Assembly: GCA_032158295.1 (NCBI GenBank)
Contig: CM063247.1
Span: 12,134,399-12,198,398, forward strand
Reading direction: 5' to 3'
Length of the DNA stretch: 64,000 bases
Source: Pycnopodia helianthoides
Lineage: Eukaryota > Echinodermata > Asteroidea > Forcipulatida > Asteriidae
Shown here: positions 36,442-55,800 of the stretch, piece after piece
Numbering within the stretch: the first letter of the stretch is position 1
How the letters are laid out: each line of letters starts with the position of its first letter
The notes under the pieces: generated by a model
The model's input: only the letters and a program-made list of their open reading frames with translations
Databases searched by the model: none
What the model was told of the DNA's origin: nothing
Position numbers and translations under genes: made by a program

Positions 36442-39400
36442 TCAAGCGTATGTAGCCTGCTCAATACTTATCTGCTGCTGTGGTGTTTTTATAACTCGCT
36501 CATTTTCACCCGTCCAGGCATTCTTCACCCATAACTCGTGTCCTCTTTGGTCCAGCTGGTTGAAGTTGAACCCGCTGGCAGGTAGATTGACTGCAGGGCA
36601 TGGCTGTGCTTCCTTTGCAGTGAAGTCCAATTTGTAGAATGTGCGATCATCGAACGGATCGCTGCTCTTACGTGCTGTGCGATCAGGGCCCATACTTTTG
36701 GCTGGCATTGCATTCTTCGGTATGTACTGCGCCTTGTAGTTGGTCAAGCCTTCGAATGGAATTTCAGGCTTCTCGTAAGGACGCTGGGATGGGTCGCCAC
36801 GTCGCTCAGGCAGACTTTCCCATTTGCGGAAATCTGCGGTGTAGTTGGTTCGGTCGTCAAACGGGGCGTCGCTTTTGCGGCCTTGTGAGACCGGACGCCG
36901 CACTGAAGTGGGCCTGATCTGGTGGGGTTGATACGCAAGCCTGTTGGTTGTGTACAGATCCATGTCGCCTGCCGGTTTCTGGTAGGAATCTGGTACGTGA
37001 GACTGCATAGGCTTACAATCCCACTTCTTGAAGTCAGATTTGAAGGTAGTGTTGTCTTCAAAAGGTAGGTCGGACTTCAACGGGGTAGCGTCTGGCTTGA
37101 AGTTGTCTGGACGTGAGGCGTTCTTGTTCATGAAGTCGCGCTGGAACGTCGTCAGGCCGTCAAACTTGTGCGGACTCTTTTGATACGGGTCCTGTTGGCG
37201 TACATACCTTGCTTGTACGGCGTGGGGGATGTACGTAACCTTGTGGCTTGTCTTATCTTCAAATGGTGCATCTGATCGCTGGGTATTTTCTGCCGGTCGT
37301 AAGCTCTGGCGTACGTCGACCTTCTTGGGTTGAAAATCCCTGGCAAATGTTGACAGGCCATCAAAGGAGGCAGACGGGGGAACATAGGTGTGGTACCCCT
37401 TACCTTGATCTTTGGCTGGTAGATCCCACTTACGAAAGTCATCTAAGACAAAGTAAATAAAAACAAAATTTTACCATGGCTACCCTTGTTCAAATTGACC
37501 CACTTTTCATATAAAAAATATCTCGGTTCTACCTTGCAACATCCTTGGGGGGTCAATGTCCCCATTAGTACAGTGTAGCTGTGCACTTTTTAGGCAATGC
37601 GGCATTTACATGTTTACCATCATTGTTACATGTAAATGCAATTGGACTACCAAAATGGCAAGCATTGCAGACAACCTGTGATGCTGGTGCAAGGAGTCAG
37701 TATTTAGGTTTTGAAAATTTCAAATGATTATACACTGAAATTAGGGACATGGAAGTGGTGAAATCTTAAGTTGGTTCAAACTTAATTTCTGAAATTAAAA
37801 CAGAGAAAGTACTTTCCTAGCCTACAGATGGCAGGTTTCTGCCAGATTTTTTTCACAAAAATATTCATACTGAGCAAGTGTTAAGCCTATTCAGTGTATA
37901 ATTTAAATAAAATAATGGCAAAACCTTTCTATTCTCTCTTTTTAAACTTTGTATATATGTAATCCCGGACTTACCAGTATAGGTAGGGTTCCCCCTGAAT
38001 TCGCCCGACGGTACGTGCCTTGTGTGGTCACCGCGGAAGCTCTTGACCGCTTCCGCTTTGCGTCCTGGGTAGTCCTTAGTGTAAGAGGTCAACAGGTCGA
38101 TGCCCCCACTAGGTTTACGGTAAGGCTCTTGCTGATGGATGGATGGACGCACTGAGTCACGTGGAACAAAGTCAACTCTGCAAAAAAGTAACAATAATAA
38201 AAATAATGGGTGTTGACAAACACAAATGCCCTGCTGAGATTAATCTCATTCTTTGCCGGCTGACAAATACAGACCATGGCAATGCAAGTAAAGAATGTCA
38301 TAAATCATAATGAAGTTCGGAGTTGATATGAGTTATAATTTGGACAACATTTTTTGTTTGTTTTAGGCCTAATTACCTCCACATTTGACCAAGGGGGTCC
38401 AACAAAAAAGCTTCCCCAAAAATATTTCCCCTATCTGCTCTTCTAATAATTTATTTTTTATTACAGAATAACTGAAAAATTAAAATGTATTTCACAAATC
38501 ATTTAATAAGTTCCAAAGTCTCATAAAAAATGTGTGTTTCTGCTAGGTTTGACAGTGAAAGAAGGAGATTATGTTAAATTACTAGGGTACTCCCAAGGAT
38601 TTTTCAAAACTGTGGGGCATTCTGGACCAAAAGTTTATCCTAAGCATGCTAAATTGAAACAAAGTCCTCTGAATTTTTTTGTTAAAAGCCCTACTGTGCA
38701 ATCTGGGGCATTCTAAATCATGTTTTCTTGAGCATTTGTAAGAACTTGATCTCAAGTTCCCCCCTCCCCCAAAGACAAATAAAAAAAATTATATAAAAAA
38801 TGTGTTTGCATAATCGGCCCTAATTGGATGCCAGATACGCTAGGGTGTGAAGCCATTTTTTTTTCTCTTACGTACCTGTGGGTCGTAGCATCGGCCATCG
38901 TCCCTGTCCCTTGGATCATTTGCTCCTTGGGCTTGAAGCTGTCTCTCATCAGGTTGCCTGGATACGACTTGTACTTGTTGGTGTACTCCGATAGGACACA
39001 TGGTCCCTTGCTGGCTGGAGCTTGTGGCCGGTGGGGACAGCGATGACGCCTGCAGAAACAGAAAATAATTGTTTTAATACATTTGACTCTCTTCAAAAAC
39101 AAGCTAACCTTCACTGACAATAGGAAAAACTAAGCCTAAGTTATGAAAACCCATAAAAAATACTAAATAAATAAATAACAAAACTACATAATATGGGTTT
39201 TTTTTAAGTTTTTTTTGCGTACAAGTGTCCATGCTATAGCCCAATATGTACCCTAAACTGATGTTTATTAAAATATATATTTTTTTATCAATAACCCATC
39301 AGTCCCCCCCCCTCCATCACCAAAAAGGTTGCCATGTAGATTTTATAAACACAAGCCCCGACAATCAGCAACAAATGGTTGTCCAGGCAACCGCTCCATG

Positions 39401-42400
39401 CTTCATTTATGCTGACACCAACAATCAACTGCTCTGGATATTGCAAGGCTACTTTTGGTCTCCCTTGGCAACAAGTTTTTTGTTTCCCCACTCCTCACAT
39501 AAGCACACAGACAAAAACAAATCCTCTGCTCTTGCTGCTATTGATCGGTGAAAACCATGAAATAGTTACATGTATAATTAGAAAAGGAAAACAGAAAAGA
39601 ATCAATCTACACCGTCGATAAACAAGACGGCTTCTAAAGATTAATTTAACGCTTCAACAAGCAGACAAATAAATTTAAGCATGTTCCTAGACTTTGTAAC
39701 GATTATTAAGTAAAACTATAACTTTTATAATGGGTTGTCTGATTAATTGTCTTGTGATAGATCAAGTATACATCCCATAATTTTGTTTTCATTTAAACAA
39801 TTGGACATAAATAATAACAAATTTACTTGAAATGTATGTGAAAGAAATGTATTTTTTTGTACTGATGCTAAATTACCAAATGTAAGTAAAATGTTACTTT
39901 TCAACCCAATAACAAAAAAAACACTTTAAAGTAAGAATTTTTGCAATGACACCATGTAGGTTAATCTCTCTTTTGAGTAAAGGTGGATAAACGTTTAGGA
40001 CAATTTACTCTATCCGTTCGTTCCAACCACATTTACTCAAAAGAGATTAACCTACATGGTGTCATTGTAAAAATTCTTACTGTATTGTCTTTCCACCATG
40101 CAAACTTTCAAGTCTTCTTTAACGAACACTTTGAATTTAAAAAGGTTCTATTAATTTTCAATTTGTATTTTATTGTATTAAGGATGTCCACATTTAAAAA
40201 ACTAAATTAGAAGTGGTGCTACAGAGAAGCAAAGTAGGGCACTTGCCCTCTAAAATTGTTTCCTTGCCTTGAAAAATCCTAATTATCCCCCCCCCAACAC
40301 CTCCTAACACATTTGATTAACATTGGTAAAACTGCCCTTCTGTTAGCCTAACTGTTGTCTATTTTTTTGTATTTCTCTTTTTATGTCTCAACCTAGAAAA
40401 CAAAAAGGAGGAAAAAATTGATTGGAAATCAAAACTTGTGTACCAATAAGCCAGTACCACCGCCATTAAGGAAAGTTAAAGGCCAATTCATTAGTTTTTC
40501 TGACTGAAACTAAAGGAAATTCAGAATAAACAACGTTTAAAAGTGTGTTTGCCAATTTCATTTGCTATTTTAAATACAAGGTTGCATGCTGGAATCCATG
40601 AAAAGCCATTGAAAACTCCTGAGCTGGGAGAACATTGATCTAAAATATCTGCTTCATTTGAGGCATTACTTTGTTCTTCTGTATAGGGTAATATCAAAAT
40701 TCAAAAATTTGGGTGAGAGGTGGGTCAAAGAAATTGAAAAAACTAACTTCATTTAAACAAATTTATTAAACAAAATTGTTGTGATAATTGTATCCTCTAC
40801 TTTGTCATTAAGGTTACTACACCATGATGGAGGTCATAGCAAAAATTTGTTTGGCAAACAGATTTCTCATTAGGACTGGAGCAGACTAAGTTTGACCTTT
40901 TCTACCAGCTTGTAAAAAATATCCCCAAGTACAGCTTTGAAAAAAACTACAGGCAAGCTTTGCTTGCTTAGCATACATCAATATTTTGATGTACAATCTC
41001 ACAATGGTTTTATACTTATATTTAATTTGGAAAAACCTAGAACTGTACAACCTCCAGAAGCAAAAATGTCAAAGGATTGTCAGGCCTGATGCTTCTCGGA
41101 GACAACAGAGGCAATTGCCTCAATGCTCCTGGTCACTGCATTGGTGTGCCTTGAAACATTCCAACAGGAGTTTACAATTTCCTTAAATGTAAGTGCCCTT
41201 TACAAAAGAGAAAACCTTGGTGCCCCTTTCCCTTTAAAGAATGAACCATCAGGCCTGGATTGTGAACTTTGATTACTCTTTTCAAAATACACCTTAAATG
41301 TTGACAATTGATTGAGGCAGGGAGGAAAAAAAACATGGGAGTAAAAGTTCTATGGTATTTTTTTATATCATTTTCCAGATGAGTAGAAACAAAAGATTGT
41401 CGAGCTTTCATTTAACATTCTGTGAAGTTGGCAGTATGATTTTCAAAATATAACAAAAAGTTGTAGGTATAGTGAACTTAATTGGTTTTTGAAATAAAGC
41501 ATTTTTCAATTCATAATCCGTCAATACATTTTTGAATATTTTTGTATAATAATGCTAAATTACCTCACAGTTAGCCATCCAGAGAACTTTCAAGTTTCAG
41601 TTTCATATTAAATACTTAGGAACTTGAAACTTGGAACATTGATAATATCATCCTGAAACTTCCGCGAGGAAACTTGACGAGGAGGTTAGGTAGAGGAATT
41701 TCTAGGAAAGAGTCCTACTACATTAATGGTTACTCAATAGGACACTTTACAAATTTTGCATCATTAGTCATCTAATTCATGTTTTGGGTTCAATTGTTCT
41801 TTACTTCCCAATAATGAGGTTCATGGAGTGTGTATTATCAATGTAAAGCTGTTGTATTAACCCGAAGTACAAGCACAGGAGGAAAGGGGTGCTTGCATCC
41901 ACCAAGATTCATGTTGAAAGATAATAACAATAATACTACTACTAATAATTAATAATATTAATAATAAGTAAGACTTTATAAAGTGCAATTTTCAGAGATA
42001 CGATGAGCTGCAAAAGATTGCTATAAAAGGTGTTTTTTTTTATATAAATAAAAAAGATAAATAATTAATTGACAGGACATTTAATGAAAATTGCACACTT
42101 CCAGTCGATTTGTCCTTAATGACGACGAACAGGATTGGTAACAATTTAAAAAGATCAATAATTAATTGACAGGACATTAACTGAAAAGTGCAGACTTCCA
42201 GTCGATTTGCCCTTAATGACGACAAACAAAATTGGTAGCAATAAAAAAGTGATTACCATTAGTTTCAATTACAAAGTCCACACCGATACTAATGTAATAA
42301 TAATAGTATTTGTATACCATTTACTGTCCCGAGAAAATCCTTCAAAGTCAAGAAAATAGCACATGAAGACACCCCAAATTATTGCTTGTTTTGATTGCCA

Positions 42401-42878
42401 AAATTTGTATGTTTACTATACAAAATGCATGGGGAAAAATCAAGGCTTAAAAAGGCTCATTAATGGACAAGCAATGTAATAAATAATTTAAATTGCCGAA
42501 TTCATGTAGAGTGGTCTCACCATTCACTGGGCCGTCACATACATGTAACTGTAAATGTTTAATGACTCTTTTCAGCAGAACAAAACAATCTTGTATTGTA
42601 AAGTTGTACATCGACACACCCACCCATATCTACAATGTTTTAATGGAGACGTGCCTCTTCTGAACACAGACCTTTTAATCTACTGTACAAAAAGATTAAA
42701 AACCACAAAAATGATTTCTATTTTTATGCTGATCTCTTAGAGTTGAGTATTGGGAGTTTAGGCTAGAATTGAAAGTTAGGCCTATGTTAGTAAAAGTTGT
42801 TCGGTATGAAGTTCATTTATTAATATTTTTACTGACTTACCCACAAGTGCAGATCTGGCAAATGCATTGTCTTGTCAT
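36442..42878 (-). CDS. SAXO1: SAXO-type stabiliser of axonemal microtubules (four coding exons)
   Basis: Exons: 42841-42878, 38876-39049, 37975-38177, 36442-37442. Together they make 1416 nt and 471 aa (human SAXO1 474), with all phases consistent. The tiny first exon encodes MTRQCICQICTCG. Exon 2 continues RHRCPHRP, completing the family's N-terminal Cys-rich motif that targets the protein to axonemes and centrioles. Repeated Mn-type microtubule-binding motifs follow, such as FDGLSTFARDFQPK, FDDRTNYTADFRKW and FEGLTNYKAQYIPK. SAXO proteins bind and stabilise ciliary and flagellar microtubules, probably on the lumenal side. Intron 1 is about 3.8 kb and holds repeats, including a 150-bp palindrome and a 97-bp tandem duplication. 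This gene could be the single pre-duplication counterpart of vertebrate SAXO1 and SAXO2, so the symbol is nominal. The start is firm because the only candidate first exon gives the exact Cys motif and phase. Confidence 0.94.
39931..40080. mobile_element. 150-bp near-perfect palindrome (MITE-like)
   Basis: The arms gtaagaatttttgcaatgac and gtcattgtaaaaattcttac continue inwards for about 55 bp each, with few mismatches, around a 40-bp centre. A fragment with the same core (ctcaaaagaggttttcaacc, actatggtgttgcc) occurs at about 47533-47570. It lies in SAXO intron 1. Confidence 0.7.
40560..40690 (+). repeat. Dispersed repeat, second copy of the element at 10075-10210
   Basis: It shares aaaagccattgaaaactc, gatctaaaatatctgcttca and tttgaggca blocks with 10075-10210, in the same orientation. 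Related ggccattcagaat sequence occurs near 9823 and 63188. The class is unknown. Confidence 0.6.
41080..41262. repeat. Dispersed 'ggcaacagaggc' repeat with cctgatg / catcagg ends
   Basis: The ends are cctgatgcttctc and the inverse gaaccatcaggcc. The inside shows acagaggcaattgcctc and agtgccctttacaaaagaga. It matches 44836-45006 and, inverted, 35250-35400 and 57580-57745. It is short, non-coding and present in at least six copies, so it is probably a MITE or SINE. Confidence 0.55.
42051..42247 (+). repeat. Tandem duplication, two units of 97 bp
   Basis: Both units contain aataattaattgacaggaca, acttccagtcgatttg and ccttaatgacgac. They differ at scattered sites. The pair lies in SAXO intron 1. 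Confidence 0.85.
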
Positions 42879-44421
42879 TTTGATCCCAAAGAAGGAAACA
42901 AATCACTCTTGAGCAATTGTAGGTTTTCCTCAAAATTCCTCAACTCTCAAACGTTTTACTGCAACTTCGAAGTTAGAACAGAAACTCAAGTGCCTAGCTG
43001 CGGCGGCATTGACATGTGTTTACCTTCGCCACAACGCGAAATATGCAAGTAAGCGAAATCAACACCAGTCCGTCACCAAGCCAACGATGTAAATAAATTA
43101 TTAACCAGCAGAGGCGGGGCTTAGCCTTGCGGCCAGCCAGACACCAACAACGACGCGACAACCAACACCGTACTGCTGCAGAGGAATATGGGCGGAGTTA
43201 ACCTCTAGGTTGTTATTTGCATACGAAATTGATAGCTCGTGTGCAGCTTATTCTATTTTATAACAGGGGTGACAATAGAAAAACAAACCAATAACTCAAG
43301 GTGGATTTGTAAAAATTAATAACAGTGTCACTTTTTTATATCAAATACTGTTTAAAAAAAATTAATATTCATAATTATTCCAAATGCTGTGCAGTTTATA
43401 CCATTTTATTTTCCCTTACTTATCTGTCCCTATTTTTACCACCCACCGCTCACGATCAGAGGTTCACCGGTCCAATTATGCGGCTCTGATTAATAAGGAA
43501 AATGTAAGCGCGCCACCAAGTGATATACGTTTCGCCGGCCGGGCGGCTTGTTTTTATTTCTGCAGCATACTTCGTCAATACAGTCAACAGATAAGAGATA
43601 GACTTTTCTTCCCTATCCCTTAACTGTTCACTCCATAGCCGGCATGTGCTGCAGAACAAAAATTTGCGGCCGGGCGGCGCGCGCTTGTGTAGTAATAATT
43701 ATAGTATGGCCGTGCGCTTGGACACAACACTAAGAAAACATTCGCAAAATATAATACCTACATACTCTTTAATACTGTAAAACCATAGTGAAACCATGGA
43801 GGTAGAAATTTCCATGGTGAAACAAAGGGAATACTTTTTATTCAATGAATTATTGAGAACAAAATGACAAATTTTTATTCTCCGTCACATCTTTACCCAC
43901 ACAAGGTTTCTGTTCTCTAAAGTGTAATAGAAAATTACAAATTCGTGTAAATTAGCAGAAATTCATGTGTGGGCATACTAACAAACTTGAGCAACACCAA
44001 AACTAGGGTAACATTTTAGGGGGGGGGGCACAAGGGGGGTGCATAATTTGTCGGGGGGGGGGGGCTTTTCTGACCAATTAAAACTAGTTTACATTTGCAT
44101 TTCTCTTTTAACTGGCCCCTTTTCAGCAAACCGAGAGTGCAAGAAGAGTGATCCAAGTAAATAACATTGCATACTTTGTGAACCAATAGTTGTATCATAG
44201 CAACTTTTAAATGAAATGGTCAAGTACATGAGACAACCAAACATCATTATGTTCTACTGACATTGAGTTCAGTTAGACAGTTACTAAGATTACAACGTCC
44301 ATCAACAATGAAATTGTAACTGGGGTACATATGTACTCAATATAGGCAAATGATTTACCCCTCAGCCCAATCAGTCAAATATGGACAAGCGTTTCCAGTG
44401 CGTGATTCATACAATGTCATT

Positions 44422-44442
44422 CACACACACACACACACACAC
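44422..44442. repeat. CA microsatellite
   Basis: About ten CA dinucleotides in a row. Confidence 0.95.
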
Positions 44443-44488
44443 AATCATACATTTCAATGTCAACAGCAGTCATGTTTGAATTCGCATT

Positions 44489-44672
44489 ACAGACAACTCT
44501 CATAACAAGGTCGCTGAAACTGGCCCAATTACCTCTTTATAACAGGAACGTTGTTGTAAGAGGATAGCAAAACAAAGAAACACTCAGTAGAAATGAGTTT
44601 CGGAACTTCAGAATGTACTCTTTATAAGCAGAACCTCTTTATAACAGTGCTCCTTAAAAGGAGGGTTGATTG
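44489..44672. mobile_element. MITE-like element, copy 2 of the element at 4013
   Basis: It shares ggatagcaaaacaaagaaac, ggaacttcagaatg, actctttataagcagaa and ctttataacagtg with 4013-4215 in the same orientation. The ends are degraded (acagacaactctc and gagggttgattg). Confidence 0.5.
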
Positions 44673-44835
44673 AACACTGATTAAGACACCATAAATAACC
44701 AACGCATGAAATAATATACATGTAACAAGTTTATTTGTGTTAAATTCCATAATTTGTATACTTCCTGCCATTGAGAGGGGCAAAGTTAATACACACAGTA
44801 ATAATCAACATTAATATGATGCTTGCAACTCCAGG

Positions 44836-45006
44836 ACTGATACTTCACAGAGGCAACAGAGGCAATCGGAGTAGGCCTCCGGTATTGCCTTGCTGCCCCT
44901 CGAAATGTTCCTATAGAAATTGACAGTTTTCTCATAGAGGTTCCCTTTACCAAGGAGAAAATGCCTTGGTGCCCTTGCCCTTTAAAAAACGAAGCATCAG
45001 GCATGC
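44836..45006. repeat. Dispersed 'ggcaacagaggc' repeat
   Basis: It carries acagaggcaacagaggcaat, cttgctgcccctcgaaatgt, ttccctttaccaaggagaaa and gaagcatcaggcatg. It matches 41080-41262 in the same orientation. Confidence 0.55.
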
Positions 45007-45044
45007 AATTCCTTTAAAAATCAGAAATGCTTGGTACCCAGTAC

Positions 45045-45365
45045 ATTGTAAATCGGATTCAAGTTCTGGTTGCTGAGTCATCAGGGTGTGGGTTCGAATC
45101 CCAGTCATGACACTTGTGTCCTTTTGCTAGACACTCGACTATAGTTGCTTCTCATCACCCACAGGTAAATGGGTACCTGTGAGGACAGAGATGGTTTTTG
45201 TGATTGATTTAGCTTGGTGGGCTACATACATGCAGCACAGGCTGTATACTCCCCTGGGAGCCCAGATGGGCAAATGAATTAAATAAATGGCCTAGTGACC
45301 AGGGGTAGTAATGCTCATGTGCAATGAGTGCCACATATTTGAGCGCTATACAAGAAGCCACTAAT
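45045..45365 (+). mobile_element. tRNA-derived SINE, family B, 5'-truncated copy
   Basis: It has the right half of the tRNA-like head (gggtgtgggttcgaatccca, gtcatgacacttgtgtcc), then the body with acccacaggtaaatgggtac, ctgtatactcccctgggag and gagcgctatacaagaa. It aligns with 59031-59366. Confidence 0.7.
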
Positions 45366-46437
45366 CCGACTGGAAAAAGAAGACAAAACTGAAGATTTTT
45401 CCTGCAATGTTTACATGTGCTCTCATCATAAATAACCCTGTCGGGAAAATGACACCTGTATAAGCCAACTGGAAGATTACATAAAGGGTCCATTGCAAAA
45501 TAAAAAGGGATAACCTGATCACCAAATGCCACTTTACAGAAATTTAACAAAGTGTCACCCTTCTCTAATTCTGTTGACATAAAGGAATTGCAATAAAAGT
45601 TGTAGAAAATTGTACGTCACCATAAAAAAAATTGTAATTGTGGCTCCAAAGAGACTTTCATTGCAAGATCTGGGTTGTTCTGTTCAATACAAGAGCGTGC
45701 ACTGGACTGAGGCTCGAAACTAAAAATAGCCTGGTGCCTTAAGTCAATTGTAAAGTAGCATACAAGGCTACAGGGAACCTGGCCACAGTATGGCAAGGCA
45801 CTGCTGACTTACTGTGCTGCTCACATTTTTACAATGAGACTAAGGCTGTGTCAGAATTAATGGCTCTGGCAGTATCTATGGCAAAAAGTCCCATTGTCCA
45901 ACGTGGTCATTGCAGTTAACGACCATAGCCATAGCCAACATAAGACTGATTGTACAGGGTCCACAAATGGTTTACTGCAGACTTCTGTCGTTACAAAGTT
46001 ACCTTATAATGTCTTGCCTACCACTACACAGGCTTTTACCATTCTGCGATTGTTATGCTGTACCTGCCTAAACTCTTGAACCGATATTTTAAGATTGACC
46101 CTGTGATCCTGCAACTTAAAGGAAGGAAAAGGAAATAATGGAGCTCAAAGACAGCATTGGCGTTTGAAAATGTATGGTCATTTAACATATTCTCAGATAA
46201 AATTACAATCAAAGACCTCCAATGTGATGATTCATTGTAACAAGAAGTTTTGAATGGCAAAAAAAAACAAAAATATTTTTAAAAAAAATACTACGAGTGG
46301 TTGTTTTTTGAAAGTTGTCAAAGAGCAATTTTTTCCTTCCAAATTAACACCTTCTCTGGATGCTTGGCATTTGTACAAACTTACCACCAAGTGATTTTTG
46401 GGGGGGTTTTCTTCAACAATTTGTGCCAAGTGTTCTA

Positions 46438-46443
46438 TTTATT
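46438..46443 (-). terminator. Candidate PSMA4 polyadenylation signal (AATAAA)
   Basis: AATAAA on the minus strand about 35 nt after the PSMA4 stop codon would give a very short 3'UTR. It is only a hexamer match. Confidence 0.35.
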
Positions 46444-46477
46444 GTTTAGCAGGTCAAGTACAGGAATACAAAATTAC

Positions 46478-52554
<6,077 letters not shown>

Positions 52555-52819
52555 TTTGACGGTTTTCGCTTTTTACCCAGGATGCACCCAACTGATCAAA
52601 TTCGTTTGTTTTCAGATAGTTTCTCCAATGGATAAAAAGTGTGCTTTTATAGCCCAATTGGGCTTTAGTTTAGTTCATTCCATGACCTACTTATTAAGTT
52701 TTTTAGCTTTAATTTGGGCGAATTATTGGGCTATCAGCGAGTTCATGTCTTGCTTGCGAGAGCTCTGTGCCTTTCTTCATGTGTAAAAAATAAAATGATT
52801 GGAAGGAAAACGGTCAAAA
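52555..52819. promoter_or_regulatory. Divergent promoter shared by PSMA4 and SLC25A46
   Basis: The two start codons point away from each other with only 265 bp between them, so both 5'UTRs and core promoters must share this interval. It contains a CCAAT (52626-52630) and a palindrome agcccaattgggct (52652-52665) with CCAAT on both strands. A second gggcgaattattgggct follows at about 52716-52732. There is no obvious TATA box. The head-to-head layout is seen directly. Shared regulation is inference. Confidence 0.75.
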
Positions 52820-55800
52820 ATGCAACATAGAAAAGTTCTCGGTGGGTCGGGTGCAGAGATAAATGAGGGAAGTGGAGATGTGAGGCGCGGGAATTTACCT
52901 CCCAATGATGGGGTCCAGCAGCCGAGAAATGTCCCAACGGAACTGCAGACACCGAAACAGCAACAAACGGGTTTGTGTGATTTCATTGGGAGCCCCGCCC
53001 CCTCTACCCCCTTCCCTTGTTAGAATAAATCGTAAATTTAACCCTCAATCCCCAGGATGGTGACGAGATGGATATATTATAATATTTGCCCAATTTTTGT
53101 TAAGAATAAATGAACCTAGTCTAGGCAGTACAGTCGGTACATTGTTGTTAGCTAAAAATCAGGAATTGTATTCTTAAATTAATAAATTATATTAATATAA
53201 TATTTTTTATTTATAATAATAATACATATACTTTTTTGTGGTAATTATTATTTGTTTGTAAAATTTTGTTTTATTTCCATAGCGATATTTTTTACATTAT
53301 GATAAATTAAAGTGCCTATTTTATTTAGTCTAACTTAGTTATCAAAAATGTTTATCAACAGTTAACAAACTGAAAATGCAATTGTATGTACTGTGGGAAA
53401 ACTTAAATTTCTTTAAGAAGAATAGAAATTAGGCCCAATGTTTATTGGATTTTTCAAAATGACTCGGGCCTACATTTTTCTAAATATTTGGTTCAGTACC
53501 TTTATTTTTAGTAGGCCAATAGAATGAGGGGAACTGCTTAACTTGTATTTTATCTGGCTCTTTGTTTAAGTTGTTAAAAATTTCAAATGTTTGTGATTAT
53601 TTATAAATGTTGCAGAGATATTTCAGCGTGTTGCTGGTTTGGGTATGGGCATCGCTACCCTCCTGACAGAGAATGTTCTATCTCATCCGTTCATCGTCTT
53701 CAGGAGACAGTGTCAGGTAAATACTGCCATCGGTCTGGGAATTGGATGACGGCAAACACACTAGGACTAATCCACCCATCAAAGTCGAACAGCATGTTTT
53801 GATTGATTCTGTTGTACTGAAGACTGTAGTAATAATAATAATTTATTGAATTTAAATTGTGCTCTCTCCAGGACCAGCCTGTTCGAGGGCGCATAACAAT
53901 AAAAATTTCAGTAAGAAATTTTAACAAGATAAGTATAAGCAAAAACACACCTTAAAAATAGGCCAAAGAGAAACAAAGGTAAAATACCACAACAACACTG
54001 TCAAAAAGATACAATCACACATGCAATATCACTTTAAAAGTACACTATAAACAATAAATTATGCTAAATAATGCCAAATGCTTTCTTAAACAGAAATGTT
54101 TTAAGATGGGACTTAAAAAGACTTTGGGAGTGCAATTCACGAACATCAGCTGGCAAGTTATTCCATAAATTTGGGGCTGCTGTACTTGTAAACTGATTGT
54201 TACAATCAGTGTCCAATAGTTTGGATGTTGAGTATCATGATATGGTGTTAGATTTTTTTTAGAGTGAGGAAGAATCCTTGTAAATCTTTTGAGGGTTTTT
54301 GAAAGGGTCAGGTTGCATAGAAAATTGAAAAACACTGTATATGATTATAAAGAGTGTTTGTCTATTTCTTCTTTTGTGCCACAGTGGTAACATGGTTGCT
54401 TAGGGCCAACAAAATAAATAAATAAATAAATAAATATTGTGGGTTATAATCTGTTTGAATGCAAGTCTATTATATTTGTTTGTGATACTATTCTCTTGGT
54501 AAAGCATTGATGTGCTGTATTCATACATGTACATGCTCATTAATATTTGTTTACACTGCACTTCTGGCTTCAATATGTCGGCCTTACCAACAGGATTAGG
54601 GGGGGGGGAGTAAATAGTTTCTTTAGATTTTGCTGTGTTTTTTCTTCTTCTAAGTACCTTAGTTTCAGCGAAACTTTTTCCATGATTAAACAGCCAGTAA
54701 TGTAGCTAACGTTTGGCATATTTGGTGGTCTTTTTCTTCCATAGGTGAACTACCATGCCTATAGATATCATGTTCAGCCTTTTTCTGTTGTGCAAGTAAT
54801 CATCAATCTGCAGAGAAATCAAGTACGTCTAAAACTAATGTTAATTTTGTTTTTACATTTTGTACAGAGATTACTTTATTCCTCTAACCTCAACCATTAT
54901 TGCTTTGTCCTTTGGATGGGTTGTGACATAGTGACAGTATTAATACCTGTGTGCTAAATAGACCTTCAAAGGTGGCCAACGCTGAGGTCAAACAATGAAA
55001 ACGAACACATATGTACACGCCATGCACAACTTTCAACCAATGATGGGTCTTCCTTTGACCCTCAGTGAGGGCGCTGTTTGAGCTTGTGATGTCATATGCA
55101 AGAGGTCTGTTGAGTGACCTGCCATTTTTGTCTCCTCCCGACAGGGTGTAGCCACAATGTGGAAGGGTCTGGGAAGTGCGTTTGTGGTGCAAGGCATCGG
55201 ACTAGGCAGCGAGACCGTCATCAGCGAAGTTACACCTCTGGCCAAGTATGAAAACAAACTTTATGTTAGGAATCAGAAGCCCTATTCTAAATCATGGCTT
55301 GGGCTCCAATGTGGGCTTCATCAGTTAATTTGAAAACGTGTGCCTTTGGTACAGGATTTTTGTTTTTTCTTTTATGTATTTTTGAATGCAAGTTTGCCCC
55401 AAACAAGTCTAAAACTAAAAGCCACTCTTGTTATTAAAGGGGCTACAAGAAGAAAATATTTAAGAAGAAAACAACTCGGAGGAGCTGAAGGTAGGCCCCT
55501 ACGGGGGTTTATTTGTTTACATTACATGTACTAAGTACAAGACTGAAATTTGTTTTTCTTCTGCAGAGAAATCCACGTTTATAGCACCATAAAGCAGCTG
55601 TTTGGCCATCTAGCCCTAAAGGCAATGAGTGCAACCATCAGTCTGCCATTCTTCTCGGCTAGTCTTGTAGAGGAAGTGCAGGTAACTTGGTCAAACCCCA
55701 CACCCTGTGGTCACCACAGTGTAGCGCCCTGGTCCAAGAACATCTTCACATCATCCTTATAATAGAAACAAATCTTAAACATGATAAATGGGTCGCCACC

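Larger units (their letters stand above)
42879..46477. other. Intergenic region between SAXO and PSMA4, including the probable SAXO promoter
   Basis: Directly upstream of the SAXO start, 42960-43220 is relatively CpG-rich. It contains a GC-box-like gggcggag (43190-43197) and an octamer ATTTGCAT (43215-43222). Further on are G- and C-rich runs (44020-44063), a CA microsatellite (44422-44442), a MITE-like element (44489-44672), a dispersed repeat (44836-45006) and a SINE fragment (45045-45365). No ORF is recognised. AATAAA for PSMA4 reads on the minus strand at about 46438-46443. Confidence 0.55.

Noticed and set aside
42990..43060. An alternative SAXO first exon near 43030 (minus strand, donor after tggcgaag)
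   Set aside because: It lacks the family's Cys motif and gives no in-phase Met. The exon at 42841-42878 fits both motif and phase exactly.
55440..55492. An extra SLC25A46 exon beginning AAAATATTTAAG
   Set aside because: The neighbouring exons at 55145-55245 and 55567-55681 already join in phase and match the human protein without a gap.
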